Of a stretch of DNA of 64,000 nucleotides, positions 41,053 through 49,142 are shown in pieces (within the stretch, counting starts at the first letter, position 1; each line of letters starts with the position of its first letter). Source of the stretch: Candidatus Aminicenantota bacterium (GTDB lineage: Bacteria > Acidobacteriota > Aminicenantia > Aminicenantales > Saccharicenantaceae); assembly GCA_014360015.1 (NCBI GenBank), contig JACIYJ010000002.1, forward strand, positions 62,001 to 126,000, in the 5' to 3' direction. The position numbers and the translations under genes are program-made. The notes under the pieces are model-generated. The model was not told the DNA's origin, searched no databases, and saw only the letters and a list, made by a program, of their open reading frames with translations.

Positions 41053-42801
41053 ATGAACGTTCTCATTCTTCTATTCATAGCCATAATTCTTTTTCTTTTT
41101 GCTGCCCGCTATTATGCCGGATATATTGCCAAAGAGCTCGGTGAAGACCCGAATAATCCTACCCCGGCTGTCAAATTAAACGATGGCCGGGATTATGTGC
41201 CAACCAAAAACTACATTGTCTTTGCCCACCATTTTTCAGCCATCGCCGGCGCCGGACCCATCCTCGGGCCGACCATGGCCCTTCTCTATGGCTACGTACC
41301 AGCCTGGTTGTGGATTGTCTTTGGTGGAATTTTTATCGGAGCTGTCCATGATTTTACTGCCCTATTCGTCAGCATGAGGGAGGGCGGAAGGTCAATGGCT
41401 GAGGTGGCGCGCCGGACACTCGGTAAAACTGGCTTTAACCTCTTCATCGGTTTCACCATTGTGATGATTGTCTTAGTGACTTCTTCTTTTCTCAACGCCA
41501 CTTCGATTTCTCTGACTTCGCTCTGGCCCTTAGCCAAAATAGGCGTCAAAGAGGGGGAGACCTTTCTCAAGACAGTGGTGGTTGACGGCGTAGTCATGGG
41601 CCGGATAGGCGGAATTGCTTCGATGTCAGTTATCGTCATCACTCTTTTTTCACCGGTTCTGGGTTGGCTGCTTTACAAAAAAAGAATGAAAACCACCTAT
41701 GCTTACCTTATCGCTTTTTCCATCGGAGTAATTTCTATCATTCTGGGAATTCATTATCCGGTGACCCTGAGCCCGAAGATCTGGATGATTATCATTTCCA
41801 TCTATGTCCTGATTGCTGCCGGAGTGCCGGTTTGGGTCATCCTCCAGCCGCGCGATTTCATCAATGTCCAGATTCTATATGGTGGAATAATCCTGCTTGT
41901 CCTTTCTGTCCTCAACACCGGTTTCCATGGCCTTAAAGTCTCTATCCCAGCCTTTAATCTGAAAGAAGGCGTTCAGTACCTTGGCTTAATATGGCCAATG
42001 ATGTTCTGCACCATTGCCTGCGGAGCCATTTCCGGTTTTCATGGCCTGGTAGCTGGTGGCACCACCTGTAAGCAGCTGCCCAGCGAAAAAGATGCGCGTA
42101 GAGTCGGCTATAATGCCATGCTCTTAGAATCAGTCTTAGCCATCTGTGTGGTCCTGGCTGTAGGTGCAGCTCTGAGTTTCAACGATTACAAATCCATCGT
42201 CTGGCCAACCGACCCTTCAATAAAATCCAATCCCATCCTTGGATTTTCCTTAGCCGCAGGACATCTTTTCAACTTAGGCTTAGGAATTCCAGTAGCCTTA
42301 GGAACGATTTTCGGAATATTGCTGGTTGAAGGCTTTGTGGTCACCACCTTAGATGCGGCTGTCCGACTGAATCGCTATCTTTTTGAAGAACTCTGGTCGA
42401 TTGTTTTTAAAAACCCGCCACGCTTTCTGCAAAATTACTGGGTAAATTCCGGGATTGCCGTTCTTTTGATGTGGATTTTAGCTTACTCCAATGCCTTCAA
42501 CGTTCTCTGGCCGATTTTTGGTACAGCCAACCAGCTGCTGGCCGCCCTGACCCTTTTTGCCGTTTCTGCCTGGCTGCTGCTTCGAAAAAAGAAAAACTGG
42601 TTTACTCTGTTGCCAGGGGTTTTCATGCTTCTGACCACCTTAGCCTCGCTGTTCATTTTACTTAAAGGCTATGTGGTGAAAAAGAATTACATCCTGATGG
42701 CTGCGGACCTGCTCCTGCTTGGACTGGCCATCGGAGTAATAATACTTTTTGTAAGGACTTTTTCCGGCAAGAAACAAACGCCAGAGGAAACTATAGGCTA
42801 A
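41053..42801 (+). CDS. cstA: Carbon starvation protein CstA family transporter
   Basis: Inner-membrane peptide/pyruvate-type transporter, 582 aa, with about 16 hydrophobic segments. The N-terminal signature is present: ARYYAGYIAKELGEDPNNPTPA, KNYIVFAHHFSAIAGAGPILGP near 56 and GGIFIGAVHDFTALFVSMREGGRS near 93. ISGFHGLVAGGTTCKQLPSE lies near 325 and GFVVTTLDAAVRLNRYLFEEL near 428. The length is shorter than E. coli CstA (about 700), as in many anaerobes. Expression may be controlled at the leader hairpins. Confidence 0.95.
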   Translation: MNVLILLFIAIILFLFAARYYAGYIAKELGEDPNNPTPAVKLNDGRDYVPTKNYIVFAHHFSAIAGAGPILGPTMALLYGYVPAWLWIVFGGIFIGAVHDFTALFVSMREGGRSMAEVARRTLGKTGFNLFIGFTIVMIVLVTSSFLNATSISLTSLWPLAKIGVKEGETFLKTVVVDGVVMGRIGGIASMSVIVITLFSPVLGWLLYKKRMKTTYAYLIAFSIGVISIILGIHYPVTLSPKIWMIIISIYVLIAAGVPVWVILQPRDFINVQILYGGIILLVLSVLNTGFHGLKVSIPAFNLKEGVQYLGLIWPMMFCTIACGAISGFHGLVAGGTTCKQLPSEKDARRVGYNAMLLESVLAICVVLAVGAALSFNDYKSIVWPTDPSIKSNPILGFSLAAGHLFNLGLGIPVALGTIFGILLVEGFVVTTLDAAVRLNRYLFEELWSIVFKNPPRFLQNYWVNSGIAVLLMWILAYSNAFNVLWPIFGTANQLLAALTLFAVSAWLLLRKKKNWFTLLPGVFMLLTTLASLFILLKGYVVKKNYILMAADLLLLGLAIGVIILFVRTFSGKKQTPEETIG

Positions 42802-42833
42802 GCATTTAGAAGAATCAGTGCCATCAATCGGAT

Positions 42834-43229
42834 TTATTGCAGAGTCTTCAAGGCCTTTTTGTTATTGCTGGTTTTGAAAACCAGAAGGGTTCGTCCAGAT
42901 CCGGCTGAAGAACCATAAGAATACTTGATGTCGATGACGGCACTCCCGAGAAGTGCCCCGATTTCAGCTCCGACACCGATTCGGTCGGTGACTTCGACGG
43001 TGATTACCTTATTAAGTTTTATTTTATAGCCGAGGGCTCTCAAGGCTGCCTCAGCTTTCTTGTTATCAGCGGTAACAAGATAAAAATGACCTTTGTCTTC
43101 CTCGGACATCACGCAATAGGCCCTCAGATTGATTCCAGCGTTGGCTAAGGTTCCCAGAACGCGGCCAAAGATGCCAGGCTCATTGGGGGTGATGACATGC
43201 AATTCTGTCTCTTCTTTAACAATGTTCAC
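42834..43229 (-). CDS. Tandem ACT-domain protein
   Basis: A 131-aa stand-alone regulator-type protein with two ACT folds: residues 9-65 (ELHVITPNEPGIFGRVLGTLANAGINLRAY is the classical first ACT helix region) and about 75-128 (VTVEVTDRIGVGAEIGALLGSAVIDIKYSY). ACT domains bind small ligands such as amino acids. Start is GTG at 43229 with AGGAGAGG upstream. No enzyme is attached and no pathway gene is adjacent, so it may sense an amino acid and act on a partner elsewhere. Confidence 0.85.
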   Translation of the reverse strand: MNIVKEETELHVITPNEPGIFGRVLGTLANAGINLRAYCVMSEEDKGHFYLVTADNKKAEAALRALGYKIKLNKVITVEVTDRIGVGAEIGALLGSAVIDIKYSYGSSAGSGRTLLVFKTSNNKKALKTLQ

Positions 43230-43391
43230 TTTAACCTCTCCTTTTTAACTAATTAAAAGCTCTATAAAAGTGCTCTCAATCTGTATGATAAAATTAATCC
43301 TCAACTACTCCCTATTATCAGTCTTCAGCCTATTTTTTTTAAAAGAATTTTATTATTATTTCAATTCATTTTAACAGAATGAGCAAAAAAA

Positions 43392-44072
43392 ATGAAGAAA
43401 TTAGCCATCGTTGATAATTCTCTCTGGCCTGACGTTTACAACCCGGTTGAACACTGGTCCAGTTACCTTAAGCTTCCTTATTGGGCCTTCAGAGCTACGG
43501 AAGGTTATTTTCCGGACCTTAACGATGGTTTTACTCATCTCATCATCACCGGTTCAGAAGCCTCTATAGTGGAGCCTGACCCCTGGGTCCTGTCTGAAGT
43601 TGAGCTGGTAAAGGAAGCGGTTGACCGGGGATTAATTATTCTCGGAAGCTGTTATGGTCATCAGCTTCTGGCCTTAGCCTTAGCCGGTCCATCCTGTGTC
43701 CGAAGAGCAGCTGAACCAGAGATAGGCTGGATTGAGATAGAAATTCTAAAGTCTGACCCGCTTCTCGGGCTAAAACAAAAAGTTTCTGTTTTTTCTTCCC
43801 ATTATGATGAAGTCTGTAACCTGGACGAAGACAGATTTGAAATTTTAGCCCGAAGCCAGAACTGTCAGGTCCAGGCTTTTCGTCTTAAAGGAAAGAATGT
43901 CTGGGGAATTCAGGCTCATCCTGAGATTAACCCTGAGAATGCTCGTAAACTGTTGCGGGGATTAATCCAGAAGAACTTTTCTCGTAATGACCTTATTGAA
44001 AAAGCTCTTAACTCCAAGCCTGTCGATTCGGGATGGATTGATTTGATCAAAAAGAATTTCGTCTCAATGTAA
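43392..44072 (+). CDS. Class I glutamine amidotransferase-like protein
   Basis: A 226-aa GATase of the GMP-synthase-like (GuaA N-domain) type. The nucleophile is in LGSCYGHQLLALAL near residue 82, and the His-Glu pair is in IQAHPEINPENAR near 177, so the triad is complete. HLIITGSEASIVEPDPWV near 49 and FSSHYDEVCNLDE near 135 are typical. It is not fused or adjacent to a synthetase domain, so the acceptor is unknown; such stand-alone proteins include gamma-glutamyl hydrolases. Confidence 0.87.
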   Translation: MKKLAIVDNSLWPDVYNPVEHWSSYLKLPYWAFRATEGYFPDLNDGFTHLIITGSEASIVEPDPWVLSEVELVKEAVDRGLIILGSCYGHQLLALALAGPSCVRRAAEPEIGWIEIEILKSDPLLGLKQKVSVFSSHYDEVCNLDEDRFEILARSQNCQVQAFRLKGKNVWGIQAHPEINPENARKLLRGLIQKNFSRNDLIEKALNSKPVDSGWIDLIKKNFVSM

Positions 44073-44213
44073 CTCCGGGAGTAAGTCTATTATTGAAGAT
44101 TTGCGGTCAAAGCCAGACTAATAAACAGCTAAATATTGAAAATTGGCTAAGGCAGCTCTGGTGATGTCTCTAATTTACTAAAAGTAAAAACTAAAAAAAT
44201 TTTACATTTCCTA

Positions 44214-44242
44214 TTGACAAAATAATTTTTTTATTTTATTAA
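44214..44242 (+). promoter_or_regulatory. Promoter of the PKD/barrel outer-membrane protein gene
   Basis: Exact TTGACA (44214-44219), 17 bp, TATTAA (44237-44242), in a strongly AT-rich tract; start near 44249, then GGAGG and ATG at 44278. Confidence 0.65.
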
Positions 44243-44277
44243 AGTCATAAGTGTTAATTTTTTTTGGAGGTTATGGG

Positions 44278-45738
44278 ATGCGAAATAAAAATTTTTTGAT
44301 TCTGGTTTCTGTTTGCCTTGTCCTCTTGCTGGCAGTAGAAGCGTCGGCTGAAGTGAAGAAAATCAAATCCATCGGTCGATACACTTTTGCTCGGGTTAGA
44401 GGCAAAATTCCAACTCCAGAAGTGATGAAGATGTTAGTTGATCGTTATGCAGGAGACATCAAGTACGGTTTTGAACAGGCAGGCTACGGTGATGTTTACT
44501 TAGCTTTTATTGAACAATTGAAATCTGCTCAATTCGAAGACACCACTTGGAATGTTGGAGACAAGGTTAAATGGATGCTCTTCAGGTCACAGGGTAAAGT
44601 CAAAGTAACTGGAGAGCTGGAATGGGCGGGTAAAAAACCAGTGGAAGTTTTTGCGGTCAAAGTAAAGAAAGGCTTCAAGACCTATACTTTTATCATTCCC
44701 AAGCCCTGCGGCAACATTGCTCTTAAGGATGAGGTTGAGGAGATCCCTGAGGCCATCTGTTCTCTTAAAGTTTCACCAGCCAAAGCCAATCTCAACGACC
44801 CGATTACCGTTGATATGAGCGGTAGCCAGTATGCGAAGAGCCTGAAAGTTGAAGTTTATGACAAACAAGGAAATAAGGTTGCCACCAAAGATTTGACGCC
44901 TGAAGCCGCCAGGTGGCAGACCAAATTTGATAAGCCCGGCGAGTATCTGTTCAAGGGAGTGGCCATCAATTTTGCTGACAAAGCTTCCACCAACCCCTGC
45001 GAAAGCAAAGTTTACATTAATTATCCTCCAGTGGCCAAGGTTGTTCCGAATTGCTTAAATTGCCGGGAGTATGTCGGTCGGCCGCTGACCTTTGATGCTT
45101 CAAGTTCATCTGACCCGGATGGTGAAGTGACCAAAGTAGTCTTTGAGTTAACCGATGCCAACGGTCAGGTAGTCGATTCTTTTGTGGACACTGAAAAGCC
45201 TTTTACCTGGCAAAAAACCCTCTATAAAGAGGGTAATTACACTATTTCTGCTACCGCCTACGACAACGACGGAGGTGTGTCAGCTTCGACAGCCGATTCC
45301 AGAAAGACCATTAAGGTTACCAGAAGGACTTTCTTCATCAGTGCTGAAGGCGGGCCAATGCTTTCCCACGGTTCTACGCAAACCTATTTCTACCTGAGAA
45401 CAGGTATGTTCCTGTGGATTAATCCGGACAAGTTGAGCATGACTTTTACTTCAGGTGCCGGAATGCCTTTGGCTGGAGCTCCCTGGAAAGCGACCATTAT
45501 GACCGAGCTGCTTGGTAATTATCACTTTGGAAAGTTCTACTTTGGCTTTGGTCCTGGTTTTACTACCAAAGACCAATCAACCAGAAAGAACGGTGTTGAT
45601 GTGGTTTCTCAGCTTGGTTTCACCTACTTCAATAATTATTTAAAGATGGGTCATTTATTCTTTGAATTTAGGTTGCCGATTGGCCGTTCGTTCAACGATC
45701 ATTATAAGCTCGGTCTCGGTTTCAGATACAACTTTTAA
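44278..45738 (+). CDS. PKD-domain protein with predicted C-terminal outer-membrane barrel
   Basis: Start at 44278 is set by GGAGG (44266-44270); the frame also has an ATG at 44251. The 486 aa comprise a signal peptide (to VEASA), an unassigned N-terminal domain (about 25-160) with Cys residues, an Ig-like domain (about 165-250), a PKD domain (about 258-350; FDASSSSDPDGEVTKV and TISATAYDNDGGVS), and a C-terminal region of alternating aromatic strands (FFISAEGGPMLSHG, FYFGFGPGF, FFEFRLPIGR, KLGLGFRYNF) ending in Phe as barrels do. This soluble-then-barrel order is the reverse of OmpA. A strong promoter and terminator make it a stand-alone unit, probably abundant. Confidence 0.7.
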   Translation: MRNKNFLILVSVCLVLLLAVEASAEVKKIKSIGRYTFARVRGKIPTPEVMKMLVDRYAGDIKYGFEQAGYGDVYLAFIEQLKSAQFEDTTWNVGDKVKWMLFRSQGKVKVTGELEWAGKKPVEVFAVKVKKGFKTYTFIIPKPCGNIALKDEVEEIPEAICSLKVSPAKANLNDPITVDMSGSQYAKSLKVEVYDKQGNKVATKDLTPEAARWQTKFDKPGEYLFKGVAINFADKASTNPCESKVYINYPPVAKVVPNCLNCREYVGRPLTFDASSSSDPDGEVTKVVFELTDANGQVVDSFVDTEKPFTWQKTLYKEGNYTISATAYDNDGGVSASTADSRKTIKVTRRTFFISAEGGPMLSHGSTQTYFYLRTGMFLWINPDKLSMTFTSGAGMPLAGAPWKATIMTELLGNYHFGKFYFGFGPGFTTKDQSTRKNGVDVVSQLGFTYFNNYLKMGHLFFEFRLPIGRSFNDHYKLGLGFRYNF

Positions 45739-45758
45739 CTTAGACTAAGAATCAAAAA

Positions 45759-45793
45759 GGGGGTCGGAAAAGATGCCGACCCCCTCTTTACTT
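45759..45793 (+). terminator. Rho-independent terminator after the PKD/barrel gene
   Basis: GGGGGTCGG (45759-45767) pairs with CCGACCCCC (45776-45784) over an 8-nt loop, followed by TCTTTACTTT. A nine-base-pair GC-rich stem. Confidence 0.9.
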
Positions 45794-45913
45794 TATCCCT
45801 GCCTAACCCCTTCCTCAAGGAAAATGTGATGTATTTGTTTTTATTAAAATCCTCAGGACAGACTAATTGTTGGAGATTTTTTAAAAGTTAAGAAAGAAGG
45901 ACTTGGTTCACCT

Positions 45914-46201
45914 TTATTCTGATAGCTTTATTAGTTTCGACAGTTCCTCGTTGTAGTACTTACGGTAAAGGATTTCCCATTCCTGAGAACCTTCCTCGAT
46001 GTGCTTTTTCTGGGAGGTTATTTTTTCTCTGGCTTTTCGGTCAATCTGGTCGTAGAGTTTCATCTCTTCATCGATGGCTTTAACGATGGTCAACCGAATC
46101 TCATTGGGTTCATCCAGAAATTCTACCTGGTCGTCCTTATAAAGAGCATTGAGGATGAGTTTTGATAGATGATGAATCTTTTCTCTGGATAGTTTACTCA
46201 T
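45914..46201 (-). CDS. DUF507 family protein (downstream copy)
   Basis: Small helical protein (95 aa) of the uncharacterised DUF507 family. It reads MSKLSREKIHHLSKLILNAL then a middle helix with NEIRLTIVKAIDEEM, and a charged end. It begins on the last base of the paralog's stop (46201), so translation is coupled. It is similar in layout to the other copy: N-terminal KxxxxHLSxxI and a central helix ending in E-x-x-x-D. Confidence 0.75.
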   Translation of the reverse strand: MSKLSREKIHHLSKLILNALYKDDQVEFLDEPNEIRLTIVKAIDEEMKLYDQIDRKAREKITSQKKHIEEGSQEWEILYRKYYNEELSKLIKLSE

Positions 46202-46479
46202 CAGAGGACAATATTCCTTTCTTTAGCCAGTTTAGTTTTGATCATTTTGAACATAGTCTGGTATTCAATATTGCCTTTGCGGATTTCATCTATGTGTTTG
46301 TTGAGAATCTCGCGGACTTCCTGGTCAAGCTTATCTTCCTTCATAAATTCCTCAGTAATCAGATTGATGATTTCTTGCAGAACCTTGGTCTTATCTTCAA
46401 CCAGAATTTTCCCTTCTTTGATTAAAGTTCTTAAAATGGTAAACGATAAATGTTCAATTTGGTTCTTGTTTAGCCTCAT
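46201..46479 (-). CDS. DUF507 family protein (upstream copy)
   Basis: A 92-aa helical protein: MRLNKNQIEHLSFTILRTLI, then EIINLITEEFMKEDKLDQEVREILNKH, a common DUF507 layout. Paralog of the following gene, 1-nt overlap. A promoter ends only 10 nt before its ATG, so the leader is very short. The family's role is unknown; tandem pairs are a known arrangement. Confidence 0.78.
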   Translation of the reverse strand: MRLNKNQIEHLSFTILRTLIKEGKILVEDKTKVLQEIINLITEEFMKEDKLDQEVREILNKHIDEIRKGNIEYQTMFKMIKTKLAKERNIVL

Positions 46480-46488
46480 TTCCTATTT

Positions 46489-46517
46489 AAAATACAATAG
46501 TTAGAGGCAAAATTCAA
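46489..46517 (-). promoter_or_regulatory. Possible promoter of the DUF507 pair
   Basis: Minus strand TTGAAT (46517-46512), 17 bp, TATTTT (46494-46489); about 9 nt then the ATG at 46479. Confidence 0.4.
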
Positions 46518-46584
46518 GGATACCTGTTAATTTTTTTTAGTCAGAGGAGAAAAATTTGACAGACCGAGCCGAACTGGGCCAATA

Positions 46585-47499
46585 TCAGGGCTTAAAAACC
46601 ACTTTTGGCTGGAAAAATTGCTCTTTCCGATCGAAAATGGCCAAACCGAGAAATTTTCCTTCCTCAGAGAATATCCGGTAAACAGACTCTGAGGATGATC
46701 GGGCTCCAGTTATAGAGGCCCTGGCCACCTTGTCCAGGCCAATTCTGGCTCCATGCAGAAAAGCCTTAGAGCCTATCTGGTCCAACCAGATAGACGGGTA
46801 ATCAGGTAGCAGATATTCCATAGGTATGATGAATTTAGAAAAGTCCTTTTTACCAGCCAGCTCTTTGATCTGGTCCAGAGGGAAGGCTTCTTCTTCAGTA
46901 TACTTACCGACAGCTACGCGTCTGAGCTGACTCAAGTGGGCCCCGCAGCCAAGCTTCTGGCCGAGGTCGTGAGCTAAGGTTCTGATATAAGTTCCGGAAG
47001 AGCATTCAACCAGAAATTTTAAGCAGGGCGGTGAGTAATCTAAGATTAAAAACCTGTAAATATGCACTCTGACCGGACTAAGGTTCGGGGAAAGCCCTTG
47101 GCGGGCCAGTTTAAAAGCCGGTTGCCCGTCGATTTTCTTAGCCGAAAAGGGAGGCGGGAGCTGGGTAATTTCGCCCTCAAATGACTCGACGGCTTCTCTT
47201 AACTCTTTCTCTTTCGGAAAATTACGGCACTCTGGCCCGATGGGTTTTCCCTGAGAGTCATAGGTTTCAGTAGCTTGTCCGAAACGAATCTCTCCTATAT
47301 AGGTCTTGTCCATCCTTGAAAGATAGGGGAAGAGTCTGGTGGCCTGACCGATAGTAATCAAAAGAACACCAGTGGCCAATGGATCAAGAGTGCCAGTATG
47401 ACCGATTTTTTTTATCCTGAGGATTTTTCTCAGATGCAGGACAGCATCGTGGGAGGTCCAGTCAGCCGGCTTATCAACGACAATCATCCCGTTCATCAT
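46585..47499 (-). CDS. truB: tRNA pseudouridine-55 synthase
   Basis: Makes pseudouridine 55 in the T loop of tRNAs. The 304 aa have the catalytic motif GHTGTLDPLATGVL near 36 (Asp nucleophile), the N-terminal GMIVVDKPADWTSHDAV, the YIGEIRFGQATETYDSQG segment near 87 and the conserved SSGTYIRTLAHDLG near 167. A C-terminal PUA-like stretch follows. The start could be the second ATG (47496). Last gene of the nusA-infB series in this window. Confidence 0.97.
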   Translation of the reverse strand: MMNGMIVVDKPADWTSHDAVLHLRKILRIKKIGHTGTLDPLATGVLLITIGQATRLFPYLSRMDKTYIGEIRFGQATETYDSQGKPIGPECRNFPKEKELREAVESFEGEITQLPPPFSAKKIDGQPAFKLARQGLSPNLSPVRVHIYRFLILDYSPPCLKFLVECSSGTYIRTLAHDLGQKLGCGAHLSQLRRVAVGKYTEEEAFPLDQIKELAGKKDFSKFIIPMEYLLPDYPSIWLDQIGSKAFLHGARIGLDKVARASITGARSSSESVYRIFSEEGKFLGLAIFDRKEQFFQPKVVFKP

Positions 47500-47517
47500 T
47501 TTAGCGGAGGCTTCACC

Positions 47518-48495
47518 TTATATTTTTTCACGTGATTTTTTCAGGATATCTTCAACCTGTTTGGGAATTTCAGCATAAAGCTTTTCGAATTCACCGATGA
47601 TAGTAAAACCGGCGGCATGCATATGACCGCCACCACCAAAATTTTCAGCCACCAGAGCTGAGTTGGCCTGGCCTTTCGACCTCAAACTCACCCTGAATTC
47701 TCCTGGAGACATCTCTTTGAAGAAAATCACCATCTCCACCCCTTTAATTGACCTGGCAATGGTGGTTATATCTTCGACATCCACTTCTTTTAAGCCGAAC
47801 TCGGCTAAATCTTTTTTGAACATTACCAAGGTAGCGATGTTGCCTGCAGAGTTCAGGTTCAAGGTTGACAGCACCCGGCCTAAGAGTTTGATTTTAGCCG
47901 GAGTGTTGTTGTTAAGTAATTTTTCTGAGATAGAGCTGGGGTTGGCGCCGGCCTCGATCAGTTTATGGCAAATGTAAAGAGCTCTGGAGGTTGTGTTAGA
48001 AAACTGAAATGAACCGGTATCAGAAAAAATGGCTGAATAAAGAAATTCAGCGATTCGGGGAGTGAGTTTAATCCCGAGTGGCTCAAGCAGCTCATAAACC
48101 ATCTCGCCGACAGCCGAAGCTCCCGGATCGATCCAGTTAATCTCAGCATAAGGCGAGTTGGAGTAATGATGATCAATGTTGATTTTAGGCAGGTGATTGA
48201 TTCTGGTCTGGCCAGACCGAGAAACATCAGCGCATTCTAAAAGGATGACCAGGTCAAGACCTTCGGGCTCAATCTGGCCAATCCTTATTCGCTTGGTTTC
48301 CGGGAATTCGAAAAAGGGAAAGGGTAGAGGGTCGTGGTTGACTATCTGGACCTTTTTGCCCAGGATTTCCAGCATCTCGGCTAAGGCCAGGCTGGTGTAA
48401 ATCGAGTCGCCGTCTGGTCTGAGATGAGAAGTTATAGCAATGTTCTGGCTGTCAAAAATTCTTTGAGCAATTTCAATCTTTATCTTCTGGCTCAT
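47518..48495 (-). CDS. nrnA: DHH-family nanoRNase / pAp phosphatase
   Basis: Degrades short oligoribonucleotides and 3'-phosphoadenosine-5'-phosphate. The 325 aa carry DHH-superfamily motifs: SHLRPDGDSIYTSLALAE near 24, LLECADVSRSG near 89, the DHH itself in INIDHHYSNSPYAEINW near 108, and the C-terminal DHHA1 motif GGGHMHAAGF near 290. It overlaps rbfA by 23 nt. Bacteria with this gene often use it in place of Orn. Confidence 0.92.
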   Translation of the reverse strand: MSQKIKIEIAQRIFDSQNIAITSHLRPDGDSIYTSLALAEMLEILGKKVQIVNHDPLPFPFFEFPETKRIRIGQIEPEGLDLVILLECADVSRSGQTRINHLPKINIDHHYSNSPYAEINWIDPGASAVGEMVYELLEPLGIKLTPRIAEFLYSAIFSDTGSFQFSNTTSRALYICHKLIEAGANPSSISEKLLNNNTPAKIKLLGRVLSTLNLNSAGNIATLVMFKKDLAEFGLKEVDVEDITTIARSIKGVEMVIFFKEMSPGEFRVSLRSKGQANSALVAENFGGGGHMHAAGFTIIGEFEKLYAEIPKQVEDILKKSREKI

Positions 48496-48838
48496 TTTTT
48501 CTGACTAAATCAAGCAACCGGTCAATTCTTTCTTCATAGTCAGCCGAGGTGTCGATGACAAAAATTAGCTCTGGATTATATCTTAAATTTAATCTGCTGG
48601 CAAGAAGCTTTCTAAAGTAAGGTGCCTTTTTTTTCAGAAGTTTAAGGATGGCTTCTCGTTTCTCTTTTTCCAGCACCGAAACCGAGATTTTGGCGGTTTT
48701 TAAATCAGCTGGCATTTCCACCTTAGTTACTGTCAGAAAGCCGACCATCTCCGGCAGCTCGTTAATCAGATACTGACTGATTTCCTGCTGGATGAGATGA
48801 CTGACTCTTTTTGGTCGGTAGGAAGATTCTTTAATCAT
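48473..48838 (-). CDS. rbfA: Ribosome-binding factor A
   Basis: Assists 30S maturation and cold adaptation. From the ATG at 48838 (an in-frame TTG lies at 48844) the product is 121 aa. Family motifs: RVSHLIQQEISQYL near 9, VGFLTVTKVEMPADLKTAKISVSV near 33, KAPYFRKLLASRLNLRYNPELIFVIDTS near 68. It overlaps the nrnA start by 23 nt. Confidence 0.95.
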   Translation of the reverse strand: MIKESSYRPKRVSHLIQQEISQYLINELPEMVGFLTVTKVEMPADLKTAKISVSVLEKEKREAILKLLKKKAPYFRKLLASRLNLRYNPELIFVIDTSADYEERIDRLLDLVRKNEPEDKD

Positions 48839-48850
48839 TACCAAACCTAA

Positions 48851-49132
48851 TCAATAAAAAGTTACCTGATGGCCGGAGAGTATGGCTTCTGAATAAGTCT
48901 GAGCTTCTTCCAAAATCCTGGCCAGCACCTGCTGGACCACGGATTGTTGACTGTTGACCACAGCCACCGCGATTTTGGTCCTCTGCCAACTCTCCTGAAA
49001 ATCAACTTCTGAGACAGACACATTGTACCTGTGTTGGACCCGATCAGTGAAGCTGTTGATGAAGCGACGTTTTTCCTTGAGTGAATGGGAGTATTCTAAG
49101 AAGAATTCCAGAGTCAGAACACCGACAATCAT
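48851..49132 (-). CDS. DUF503 family protein
   Basis: Small conserved protein found between infB and rbfA in many genomes; function unknown. The start at 49132 fits the family N-terminus (MIVGVLTLEFFLEYSHSLKEKRR), with AAGG upstream; 13 more codons are open but not conserved and would overlap infB. The 93-aa product has NVSVSEVDFQESWQRTKIAVAVV, the family signature. Confidence 0.9.
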   Translation of the reverse strand: MIVGVLTLEFFLEYSHSLKEKRRFINSFTDRVQHRYNVSVSEVDFQESWQRTKIAVAVVNSQQSVVQQVLARILEEAQTYSEAILSGHQVTFY

Positions 49133-49142
49133 TTTCCGGGCC

